DNA of 6,653 nt from assembly GCA_017939855.1 (NCBI GenBank), contig JAGAZW010000137.1:1-6653 (forward strand), given 5' to 3'. The position numbers and the translations under genes were made by a program. Every line of letters begins with the position of its first letter. The stretch's first letter is position 1. Shown piece by piece: positions 1 through 5,472 of this stretch. This DNA is from Clostridia bacterium (GTDB taxonomy: Bacteria > Bacillota > Clostridia > Oscillospirales > Acutalibacteraceae). The notes under the pieces are model-generated. The model did not search any database. It saw nothing but the letters and a program-made list of their open reading frames with translations, and was not told the origin of the DNA.

Positions 1-481
1 GTGTATCAGTGAAGGTGCAAATTCAGTTATAAAGATTTCTGCTTTTGTTACATTTTTTTCAAGTCTGTATGCGGTCTTATCAGCGTTACCTCTTAAATTT
101 TTAAATTATGTACTAGATACATTAGAGGTAACCAATACCATTTCTAAATGCAATAATTTATATTTAATAGTTTTTTGGCTTGGATTTTCGGGAATTAGTA
201 TTTGGTGTCAGGTTTTTTCTTTGATTGACGGCTGTGGAATAAATTATAAATTATTTATTTTTTCGAGAATTTTGCATGGAATATTAAGTACAATGTTTTT
301 TAACGCATATATTCATATTTTTAATATTAAAATACAAACTATCAGCAATAGTGTTAATATAATTTTCAAAGATAATTATGCTCCAATGCATTTAGCTGTT
401 GCGATTTTTGTCCTCGTAATATTTCTGTTGATTTCATTCGAAAGTAAACGGACTAATATATTATATAACGATTTGATGTGA
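1..481 (+). CDS. ylbJ: YlbJ-like sporulation integral membrane protein, C-terminal 159 residues (5' end outside window)
   Basis: The reading frame is open from base 2 to a TGA at 479-481, so this is the tail of a longer gene rather than the short ORF that begins at the internal ATG at 221. The visible 159 residues hold about four hydrophobic segments (near residues 9-30, 55-78, 84-106 and 135-152). Two stretches are characteristic of the nucleoside-recognition (Gate) fold shared by YlbJ, SpoVV and related transporters: LEVTN near residue 41, and FSGISIWCQV followed by SRILHGILS. These resemble the conserved FxGLSIHxQV...RLLH region near the C-terminus of YlbJ. YlbJ proteins are polytopic membrane proteins of about 400 residues needed for sporulation in Bacillus; the transported substrate in this organism cannot be read from sequence. 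The gene is convergent with the rest of the window and is followed 59 nt later by a hairpin terminator. The family call rests on motif resemblance; another Gate-domain membrane protein is the main alternative. Confidence 0.7.
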   Translation, partial: CISEGANSVIKISAFVTFFSSLYAVLSALPLKFLNYVLDTLEVTNTISKCNNLYLIVFWLGFSGISIWCQVFSLIDGCGINYKLFIFSRILHGILSTMFFNAYIHIFNIKIQTISNSVNIIFKDNYAPMHLAVAIFVLVIFLLISFESKRTNILYNDLM

Positions 482-540
482 GAGATATTTTTGCCATTTT
501 TGAGTATGAGTTCAAATTCTCACATAAACTACAATGAATA

Positions 541-574
541 AAAAATAAGACAGTCCAAAGACTGTCTTATTTTT
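541..574. terminator. Bidirectional intrinsic terminator between ylbJ-like gene and tRNA-Gln
   Basis: A perfect inverted repeat of 15 bp (541-555 with 560-574) encloses the 4-nt loop CAAA. The core AAGACAGTC/GACTGTCTT is flanked by A-rich sequence on the left and T-rich sequence on the right, so RNA from either strand ends in a stem followed by a U-rich run. It lies 59 nt after the stop of the plus-strand gene and directly abuts the CCA end of tRNA-Gln on the minus strand. Its right edge coincides with the last tRNA base (574). It therefore plausibly terminates both convergent units. Confidence 0.88.
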
Positions 575-648
575 GGCTGGGGTGGCAGGATTCGAACCTA
601 CGAATGCAGCAGTCAAAGTGCTGTGTCTTACCGCTTGACGACACCCCA
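574..648 (-). tRNA. tRNA-Gln, anticodon TTG
   Basis: The minus strand folds as a 75-nt tRNA with encoded CCA. The acceptor stem TGGGGTG (648-642) pairs fully with CACCCCA (584-578), discriminator G is at 577 and CCA at 576-574. The anticodon stem CAGCA/TGCTG encloses the loop CTTTGAC, giving anticodon TTG (complement of 614-616). A standard T-arm with GGTTCGAATCC is present. The U1-A72 first pair is typical of bacterial tRNA-Gln. It lies downstream of tRNA-His, with a terminator-like hairpin between them and no clear promoter of its own, so read-through from the tRNA-His promoter is the simplest explanation of its expression. The 60-aa ORF across this region (567-749) is an artefact of the tRNA genes. 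Confidence 0.96.
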
Positions 649-662
649 ATATTCTGATAATT

Positions 663-695
663 AAAAAAAACCTTGGTACGCGTTAGCGCACCAAG
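663..695 (-). terminator. Hairpin plus T8 run between tRNA-His and tRNA-Gln
   Basis: On the minus strand, CTTGGTGCGC (695-686) pairs with GCGTACCAAG (681-672), a 10-bp GC-containing stem with one G-T pair and the loop TAAC. One G and then eight T residues (670-663) follow. This is a standard intrinsic terminator for minus-strand transcription, starting 9 nt after the CCA of tRNA-His. It is not matched by a T-run on the plus strand. Because tRNA-Gln lies only about 15 nt further on, the element may be leaky or may act as a processing signal. Confidence 0.8.
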
Positions 696-704
696 AAAAA
701 TTCG

Positions 705-782
705 TGGGGTGGAAGATGGGACTCGAACCCACGGTCTCCAGTGCCACAAACTGGCGCTTTAACCAACTAAGCTACATCCACC
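705..782 (-). tRNA. tRNA-His, anticodon GTG
   Basis: This is a 78-nt tRNA on the minus strand including the extra 5' G(-1) (782), which faces discriminator C73 (708), the hallmark of tRNA-His, and an encoded CCA (707-705). The anticodon stem CCAGT/ACTGG encloses TTGTGGC, giving anticodon GTG (complement of 745-747). The D-arm has GGTT, and the T-arm is GTGGG-TTCGAGT-CCCAT. The acceptor strand GTGGATG (781-775) pairs with CTTCCAC (715-709), except that position 6 (T, 776) faces position 67 (T, 714), a T-T mismatch where related tRNAs have T-A. A consensus promoter lies just upstream (797-824). Confidence 0.95.
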
Positions 783-840
783 ATAACGCAAAGACAATTA
801 TAACACAAAACCCTAATTTGTCAAGCATTTTTTGCGTTAT
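783..840. repeat. 10-bp inverted repeat bracketing the tRNA promoter
   Basis: ATAACGCAAA (783-792) and its exact reverse complement TTTGCGTTAT (831-840) flank the -35/-10 elements, with 38 bp between the arms. The left arm covers the predicted start of transcription and the right arm overlaps the stop codon of the four-cysteine gene. There is no T-run in the right place for a terminator. A protein-binding operator or chance are both possible. Confidence 0.5.
797..824 (-). promoter_or_regulatory. Consensus sigma-A promoter for the tRNA-His/tRNA-Gln unit
   Basis: Read on the minus strand, a perfect -35 TTGACA (824-819) and a perfect -10 TATAAT (802-797) are separated by 16 bp. Initiation would fall near 790, about eight bases before the tRNA-His 5' end at 782. 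Both hexamers match consensus exactly, as expected for stable-RNA genes. The promoter sits in the short gap between the four-cysteine gene and the tRNA and is bracketed by a 10-bp inverted repeat (783-792 and 831-840). Confidence 0.88.
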
Positions 841-1049
841 AATTCAAAATCTTTTTCTGTATAATTCTCCGAAGGTTTAATTATTTCCGGCTCCCTTTGG
901 AGAGGATTATATTTATAGCTGTGACAATAATCTCTTTTATCTGTCACACCACGTTTAAGACAAAAAATCTCATCAGTATATTCGGATTTTTTGCCATATT
1001 TACACCAACTGCAAGAACGGATAAGTTTTTTATTAAAAAACGAAGACAT
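837..1049 (-). CDS. Small four-cysteine (probable zinc-binding) protein, 70 aa, unknown function
   Basis: The product is a 70-residue soluble protein with Cys13, Cys16, Cys30 and Cys42 in the order C-x2-C-x13-C-x11-C, followed by a YNPLQREP motif (47-54) and an acidic tail. The spacing suggests a single zinc-binding knuckle. I recognise the general pattern (CxxC...C...C followed by YxPLxRxP) from short uncharacterised proteins of Clostridia but can give no function. The start is set at the ATG at 1049-1047: GAGGTG (1060-1055) precedes it by five bases. A GTG at 1055-1053, which would give 72 aa, overlaps that ribosome binding site and is unlikely. It lies 20 nt after the mreB-like stop and is probably co-transcribed with it. 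An antisense ORF at 897-1106 is a shadow. Confidence 0.82.
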   Translation of the reverse strand: MSSFFNKKLIRSCSWCKYGKKSEYTDEIFCLKRGVTDKRDYCHSYKYNPLQREPEIIKPSENYTEKDFEL

Positions 1050-1054
1050 TTTCA

Positions 1055-1060
1055 CACCTC
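1055..1060 (-). promoter_or_regulatory. Shine-Dalgarno GAGGTG that fixes the start of the four-cysteine gene
   Basis: GAGGTG on the minus strand lies 5 nt before the ATG at 1049. The alternative in-frame GTG begins at the last base of this motif and so cannot be served by it. The same GAGGTG hexamer precedes the mreB-like gene (2103-2098) and the small membrane protein gene (5431-5426). Confidence 0.8.
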
Positions 1061-1069
1061 AAAAGCGTT

Positions 1070-2092
1070 TTATTCAATAATTAATTCTTTAATAGAACGA
1101 AGTTGATAATCAGCGTTCTTTAAAAGATCTGTGTGTTTTAATGCAAAGGCCGCACCCTTTACAACACTGTGCAACGGATCAGATAAATGATGAACCTTTA
1201 CCCCTATATACTCTGAAAGTAAAACATCCATCCCGTTAATCAGACTTCCGCCACCGGATAAATACAGACCATCAATGTTAATATCGGCCACTAAATCAGG
1301 ATCCGTCTTCATTAATACTGATTTTATCGCCTTGCAAATTATCGTTACCGGTTCCTTTATTGCTTCAAAAACTTCTGTGGATGTAATTTCAAAGCTTTCA
1401 GGTAGACCTGTAAATACATTTCTGCCTTTGGCAATCATTGCAATTTCAACAGGACGATTAATTACGGTGCCGATTTTTTTCTTAATGTTTTCTGCCATCA
1501 AGGGTCCTATTTCGATATTAAATTCTTTTCTGATATACTTTGATATTTGCAAATCAAAGTCATTTGATGCCGTTTTACACGAATCGCATACAACGACTCC
1601 GCCCATTGAAACAACGGCAATATCGGTTGTCCCAGCACCAATATCAACTACCAATGTACCATGAGGCTTAGAAAAGTCTATACCAAGGCCAAAAGCCACT
1701 GCCAAAGGACTTTCAATGACGGTTATATTTCGTCCGCCGGCTGATTCAACAACGTTTGCAAGAGAATGATGTTGAAGTTCAGTAAGACCTGCCGGTAAAG
1801 TCGCAATGATTCTGGGTTTTATAATTTTGTTTCCAAAGGCAATTTGCATATATTCTTTAAGCATTGATTCAGTGATATCATAATCGGAAATTATGCCGTG
1901 TTTGATTGGCGAAACAGTAGTAAGACTATCCGGAGTTCTTCCAAGAGTCTGTTTTGCTTTTTCACCATAATAGACAGGCACCCATGTATCATTATCAACA
2001 GTGACAAAACTTGGTAATTCAACAACAACCTTTGAACTTGAAAAAATAACGGTTTTTGATGAACCTAAATCGATACCTATATCGGTTGCCAT
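1070..2092 (-). CDS. MreB-like bacterial actin (rod-shape/cytoskeletal family) with substituted catalytic residue
   Basis: This is a 340-residue actin-fold ATPase-family protein of normal MreB length. Visible motifs are phosphate-1 DIGIDLGSSKT (4-14), LGRTP (50-54), phosphate-2 VDIGAGTTD (149-157), the adenine-contact helix AENIKKKIG (200-208, with E201 and K204 kept), GLPESFEIT (229-237) and the adenosine loop LSGGGSLINGM (278-288). MreB/Mbl proteins form membrane-associated filaments that guide cell-wall synthesis. Oddities: the IEEP motif that supplies the catalytic Glu (equivalent to Hsc70 Glu175 and actin Gln137) reads IESP, so the residue before Pro129 is Ser128; the usual AGDEMD reads ASNDFD (175-180). 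Nucleotide binding looks intact but hydrolysis may be weak. No mreC or mreD lies beside it, so a paralogue of the main MreB is likely. GAGGTG (2103-2098) lies 5 nt before the ATG, and the gene has its own promoter within the end of comF. No gene symbol is assigned because mreB, mbl and mreBH cannot be told apart here. Confidence 0.9.
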   Translation of the reverse strand: MATDIGIDLGSSKTVIFSSSKVVVELPSFVTVDNDTWVPVYYGEKAKQTLGRTPDSLTTVSPIKHGIISDYDITESMLKEYMQIAFGNKIIKPRIIATLPAGLTELQHHSLANVVESAGGRNITVIESPLAVAFGLGIDFSKPHGTLVVDIGAGTTDIAVVSMGGVVVCDSCKTASNDFDLQISKYIRKEFNIEIGPLMAENIKKKIGTVINRPVEIAMIAKGRNVFTGLPESFEITSTEVFEAIKEPVTIICKAIKSVLMKTDPDLVADINIDGLYLSGGGSLINGMDVLLSEYIGVKVHHLSDPLHSVVKGAAFALKHTDLLKNADYQLRSIKELIIE

Positions 2093-2097
2093 AAAAT

Positions 2098-2103
2098 CAC
2101 CTC
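2098..2103 (-). promoter_or_regulatory. Shine-Dalgarno GAGGTG of the mreB-like gene
   Basis: GAGGTG lies 5 nt upstream of the ATG at 2092-2090. The predicted 5' leader from the internal promoter would be only about 20-25 nt long. Confidence 0.8.
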
Positions 2104-2120
2104 GATAACTAATTTGTTAT

Positions 2121-2149
2121 ATTATACTATTAACTTTGAATTTTTTCAA
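2121..2149 (-). promoter_or_regulatory. Internal sigma-A promoter for the mreB-like gene
   Basis: On the minus strand, TTGAAA (2149-2144) and a perfect TATAAT (2126-2121) are separated by exactly 17 bp. The -35 box lies inside the last codons of comF, and the -10 box lies in the 37-nt gap before the mreB-like gene. Start of transcription is expected near 2114. This would let the mreB-like and four-cysteine genes be expressed independently of the upstream recD2-comF message. Confidence 0.75.
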
Positions 2150-2870
2150 CTTTCTTTTTTCTTGCACCAGAAGATAAGACTGTCGCACAATATACGTTTT
2201 CTACCCCTGCTAAGAGTAATTGTCTTGCACAGGAATCTAACGATGCACCGGTAGTCTTAATATCGTCAACCAGTAAAATGTTTTTATATTTTGCTTTTTT
2301 TACAAAATAATATTTACTTTTGGCGTTTTCAAATCGGGAAGAAAAATCGCTTTTATGCTGCGACTTAACAAAATGACGACTTTTTAAAATTCCGTCCACA
2401 AAAGGAATTTTCATTTTTTCAGCAATTATTTGTGCTAAGAGTTTGGAATGATCAAAGCCACGAAGCAGTTTACTGTGTAAAGACGAAGGTACACAAGTAA
2501 CAGCCGAAAATTTTATTCCCTTAAATTCAGTCATAACGCAATGTGCCATCTTATCTGCAAAGTATTCTGCATAGTGGCTCTTCTTAGATAATTTAAAACG
2601 ATACAAGGCCTGTCTTGCAAGACCTGTATTCTTATAAACGCAGACTATGTTTTTAAAATAATATACCCTGGTCTTACAACTACAATTATCTTTTTCATTT
2701 CCGCAGAATTTGCAACGTTTTTTGGGATTTATTAATTCGATGTTGTTCTGGCAAATATAACACATATCCTCGCCTTCGTCGATTATTTCACCGCAGCAAA
2801 TACATTTTTTTGGAAATAAAGCAATTTTTAAAGCGTCAAACGGAAACAAAACAATTTCATCAAACCTCAT
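2130..2870 (-). CDS. comF: ComF family protein (double zinc ribbon plus phosphoribosyltransferase fold)
   Basis: The product has 246 residues, normal for ComF/GntX proteins. The N-terminal third carries two cysteine clusters: CICC at 23-26 with CYIC at 37-40, then CKFC at 53-56 with CSC at 63-65, forming a double zinc ribbon. The C-terminal part is a type I phosphoribosyltransferase-like domain with VPSS near 128-131, RGFDHSKLLA (137-146) and the PRPP loop ILLVDDIKTTGAS (198-210). In naturally competent bacteria ComF proteins support uptake or processing of incoming single-stranded DNA in the cytoplasm; the enzymatic substrate is not established. The ATG at 2870 is preferred: GAAAGG lies 8 nt upstream, whereas the TTG at 2873 would add one residue. 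The gene overlaps the end of recD2 by 11 nt, which indicates translational coupling, and this pairing with a helicase fits a DNA-processing role. Its 3' end contains the -35 box of the next promoter. Confidence 0.9.
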   Translation of the reverse strand: MRFDEIVLFPFDALKIALFPKKCICCGEIIDEGEDMCYICQNNIELINPKKRCKFCGNEKDNCSCKTRVYYFKNIVCVYKNTGLARQALYRFKLSKKSHYAEYFADKMAHCVMTEFKGIKFSAVTCVPSSLHSKLLRGFDHSKLLAQIIAEKMKIPFVDGILKSRHFVKSQHKSDFSSRFENAKSKYYFVKKAKYKNILLVDDIKTTGASLDSCARQLLLAGVENVYCATVLSSGARKKKVEKIQS

Positions 2871-5073
2871 CAAAGTAACCTTTCAAAAGAGTATATCTCA
2901 AAGTTTTTTTGTCATTATCTGCCATCTGTGTAACAATATTTTCGTTTCCTACAATAATCAGTAACCTTTTTGCTCTGGTAACAGCGGTATAAAGTATATT
3001 TCTGTATCTAAGTTGTGATGGAACATCGATGATCGGAATAATGACGCAATCAAATTCACTACCCTGGCTTTTATGTACAGTTATGGCATATGCTAATTCC
3101 AATTCACCTATATTTTCCGTAATATAGGTTGCAGTTCTGTCATCAAAACGCACTTTTAAAGTACCAGCACGCATATCAATATCTGAAATAAAACCAACAT
3201 CGCCGTTATAAACTCCGGTACCGATTTCACCATCATCTTTTATCCAAGAAACCTCATAGTTATTGCGAATCTGCATTACCTTGTCTCCAACACGCATATA
3301 AACACCTTTATAACTCATATGAGGCTGATTGGCTTTTTTAGGGTTAAGATACTGCTGTAATAAATTATTAAGATTCAAAGTTCCGGTATCAAGTTTTTTT
3401 GATGGACAAAGCACCTGAATATTTTTTAAAGAATCAAAACCGTATGCTTTTGGTAATCTTTCGCTACACAATTCAACAACTGTGTCACAAACCTCCGAAG
3501 AACTATGTCTTTTCAATATAAAGAAATCATCATTTGAATTAGAAAAATCAATAGGTGTTTTATTAATGATTGCGTGAGCGTTTTTAATTATTAAACTTTC
3601 ATTTTTTTGTCTGAAAATCTTTCTAAGCCTTATTACAGGAAATTTTTCGCTGGATATTATATCGCTCAATACGTTTCCGGCCGAAACACTAGGTAATTGG
3701 TCTGCGTCACCTACAAGAATTATTCTGCAAGATAACTTTAATGAGCGAAGAAGGCTTTCAAAAAGAAGGGAATCTATCATCGATGCTTCATCAATGATAA
3801 TAACGTCGCATTCTAATGGGTTCTTTTCATTACGAGCAAATTTAGAGTTTTCTTCATCGGTCCATTCGACTTCCAAAAGTCTATGAATAGTCATGGATTC
3901 CATACCGGTTAACTCTGACATTCTTTTGGCTGCCCTGCCAGTAGGTGCTGTTAATGATATATTAAGATTTCGCATTTCAAACAGCTTAATAATAGCGTTT
4001 AAAGTGGTTGTTTTACCAGTTCCGGGACCGCCGGTAAGGACTAGTATACCCGTATCGAATGAGTCCTTGATAGCTTGTTTTTGTAGTTGCTCAAATTTAA
4101 TGCCTAATTTATTCTCAAGATACTCAATTTCTAAATCATCAATTTTGCAAATAGAGGTTAAGTTTTCTTTCGTTGCGCTAAGCCGCACTGAAATATAACG
4201 CTCTGCATTAGCATATTCAGGTAATGAAATAAAATCTGTGTTATCAATTTTTTCAGAAATCACCTTAAACTGTGAAATCATATTGTCGCATATGTTATTT
4301 ATCCTAGATTCATTGCTTTCAAGCAATCTTTGAGCAACGCATAATAATTTATGTCTTGGCAGACAGGTATGTCCATTGAGAAGATTTTCTCTGAGTATGT
4401 AAATTATACCAGCTTCAAGCCTATTATGGTTGTCCGAAGAAATACCGAAATCATGGGCAACTTTTTCCACTAATTCAAATTTTAGATTTATACTTGAATC
4501 GCACAAAATGTATGGATTTTCTTTAATAAGATATGTGGCGTCGGTACCTAATCTTTTGAAAATTTTAATACATTTTTCAAGAGTTACTTCGTATGGTGAT
4601 AGTAATAACATAATGTCTCTGACACCATATTGCTTTGAATACTCTTTTGAAATTAAAAGCGCCTTTTCTTTTGATATCCCCCTTATTATCGAAAGCTCTT
4701 CAGGATGATTTTGTATGATATCCAAAGTATCATCTCCGAACTTTTCTACAATTCTTGTAGCGGTGGAGGGGCCGACACCTTTGATAATTCCCGAGGACAA
4801 ATATCTCAAAATAGTCGCTGCGGTTTTTGGAAGTTGGTGTTCAAAACTTTCAATGCTAAATTGATTGCCGTACGAAGGATTAACAACAAACTTACCTGAA
4901 AGTTTTAAATTATCCCCCTCACTCACAAATGGCAAAACACCAACAACGGTTATATGTTCCCTACCACTTTTTAAGATAGCAACAGTATAACCGTTCTGAT
5001 CGTTCTGATATTTAATTTTTTCGACAACGCCACTAATCTTTTCAGCAGAATCTATATTAAAAGAATCTGACAT
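2860..5073 (-). CDS. recD2: RecD2-type ATP-dependent 5'-3' DNA helicase (RecD/TraA family)
   Basis: This is a 737-residue superfamily 1B helicase, typical of RecD2, which acts without RecBC. Order of features: an N-terminal OB-like region (residues 10-80); helix-hairpin-helix repeats around GVGPSTA (99-105) and RGISKEK (131-137); Walker A GGPGTGKTTT (348-357); motif Ia TAPTGRAAKRM (375-385); Walker B IIIDEASM (425-432); motif III VGDADQLPSV (454-463); motif IV FRQ (487-489); motif V ITVHKSQGSEFD (664-675); motif VI YTAVTRAKR (695-703). All catalytic motifs are intact. RecD2 enzymes unwind DNA 5' to 3' and contribute to repair and replication-fork integrity. The ATG at 5073 follows an AAAGGAAG ribosome binding site that lies inside the end of the upstream gene, whose stop codon is 1 nt away, so translation is probably coupled. 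The downstream end overlaps comF by 11 nt. Confidence 0.96.
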   Translation of the reverse strand: MSDSFNIDSAEKISGVVEKIKYQNDQNGYTVAILKSGREHITVVGVLPFVSEGDNLKLSGKFVVNPSYGNQFSIESFEHQLPKTAATILRYLSSGIIKGVGPSTATRIVEKFGDDTLDIIQNHPEELSIIRGISKEKALLISKEYSKQYGVRDIMLLLSPYEVTLEKCIKIFKRLGTDATYLIKENPYILCDSSINLKFELVEKVAHDFGISSDNHNRLEAGIIYILRENLLNGHTCLPRHKLLCVAQRLLESNESRINNICDNMISQFKVISEKIDNTDFISLPEYANAERYISVRLSATKENLTSICKIDDLEIEYLENKLGIKFEQLQKQAIKDSFDTGILVLTGGPGTGKTTTLNAIIKLFEMRNLNISLTAPTGRAAKRMSELTGMESMTIHRLLEVEWTDEENSKFARNEKNPLECDVIIIDEASMIDSLLFESLLRSLKLSCRIILVGDADQLPSVSAGNVLSDIISSEKFPVIRLRKIFRQKNESLIIKNAHAIINKTPIDFSNSNDDFFILKRHSSSEVCDTVVELCSERLPKAYGFDSLKNIQVLCPSKKLDTGTLNLNNLLQQYLNPKKANQPHMSYKGVYMRVGDKVMQIRNNYEVSWIKDDGEIGTGVYNGDVGFISDIDMRAGTLKVRFDDRTATYITENIGELELAYAITVHKSQGSEFDCVIIPIIDVPSQLRYRNILYTAVTRAKRLLIIVGNENIVTQMADNDKKTLRYTLLKGYFDEV

Positions 5074-5074
5074 T

Positions 5075-5419
5075 TTAACTTCCTTTCGTTAAACTCCTCA
5101 TAATATTCGGTATAGCCTTATTTGTAGAAAAGATAATTTCTGAATTATCAAATTGGTTTTTGCATTGATTATTTTCTTCTTCAGATAAATCATCTGTAAC
5201 GGCAATTATATGCTCGGCAAAATCGTTACCGTACCAACGATATTGTTCACGTATAAATCTGAGTTGAGAATTTGCTTGATTTTCCCTCAAAAAAATCACA
5301 CATATATTGTTATAGGGCCTTTTGGGTGCAAAAATCCACATTCTGATTGTATGTACTATATCACAAATTCCTGATATCGAAAGCAGAATCAAAATGACGA
5401 TTAAAGCTCCTTTAATCAT
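5075..5419 (-). CDS. Small N-terminally membrane-anchored protein of unknown function, 114 aa
   Basis: The product begins with one hydrophobic helix (about residues 3-19: GALIVILILLSISGICD), which reads as an uncleaved anchor rather than a cleaved signal, since no convincing signal peptidase site follows. The remainder (about 30-114) is soluble, with VIFLRENQ (41-48), RFIREQYRWYG (54-64) and HIIAVTDDLSEEE (70-82). Alternating beta-like hydrophobic strands and charged helices suggest a small alpha/beta domain, possibly resembling part of a glycosyltransferase fold, but I do not recognise a family. The start is placed at the ATG at 5419, 6 nt after GAGGTG (5431-5426); the GTG at 5428 lies within that site. 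It ends 1 nt before recD2 and follows the YbbR-repeat gene by 53 nt. Its ribosome binding site is buried in a strong hairpin. Confidence 0.78.
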   Translation of the reverse strand: MIKGALIVILILLSISGICDIVHTIRMWIFAPKRPYNNICVIFLRENQANSQLRFIREQYRWYGNDFAEHIIAVTDDLSEEENNQCKNQFDNSEIIFSTNKAIPNIMRSLTKGS

Positions 5420-5422
5420 AGA

Positions 5423-5464
5423 TACCACCTCATTACATAATATGTTTATGTAATGAAAGTGGTA
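5423..5464 (-). promoter_or_regulatory. Hairpin that sequesters the ribosome binding site of the small membrane protein gene
   Basis: In minus-strand RNA, the arm 5464-5459 (TACCAC) pairs with 5428-5423 (GTGGTA), and the arm 5456-5446 (TCATTACATAA) pairs with 5440-5430 (TTATGTAATGA). This gives 17 pairs, interrupted by a small internal bulge (5457-5458 opposite 5429), with the 5-nt loop ACATA. The Shine-Dalgarno GAGGTG (5431-5426) lies in the right half of the stem, with only one G unpaired. No U-run follows, so it is not an intrinsic terminator. It may restrain translation initiation of the downstream gene or act as an mRNA processing or stability element; as DNA, the palindrome could also bind a protein. 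Confidence 0.65.
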
Positions 5465-5472
5465 CCATTAAA

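Noticed and set aside
567..749. 60-aa minus-strand ORF
   Set aside because: It is translated across tRNA-Gln, the hairpin and part of tRNA-His; the structured RNA genes explain the sequence.
897..1106. 69-aa plus-strand ORF
   Set aside because: Antisense to the four-cysteine gene and the end of the mreB-like gene, with no ribosome binding site; the minus-strand frame has the motif structure.
1275..1664. 129-aa plus-strand ORF
   Set aside because: Shadow of the mreB-like gene, whose ATP-binding motifs are unambiguous.
2871..2873. TTG as start of comF
   Set aside because: An ATG follows immediately at 2870 with a well-spaced GAAAGG; TTG would be a rarer and unneeded start.
3893..4899. Three plus-strand ORFs (3893-4198, 4430-4708, 4705-4899)
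   Set aside because: All are antisense to the intact recD2 frame and show no family motifs.
5423..5464. Intrinsic terminator between cdaR and the small membrane protein gene
   Set aside because: The stem is strong but no U-run follows on the minus strand; on the plus strand the nearest T-run is about ten bases away and no plus-strand gene ends here.
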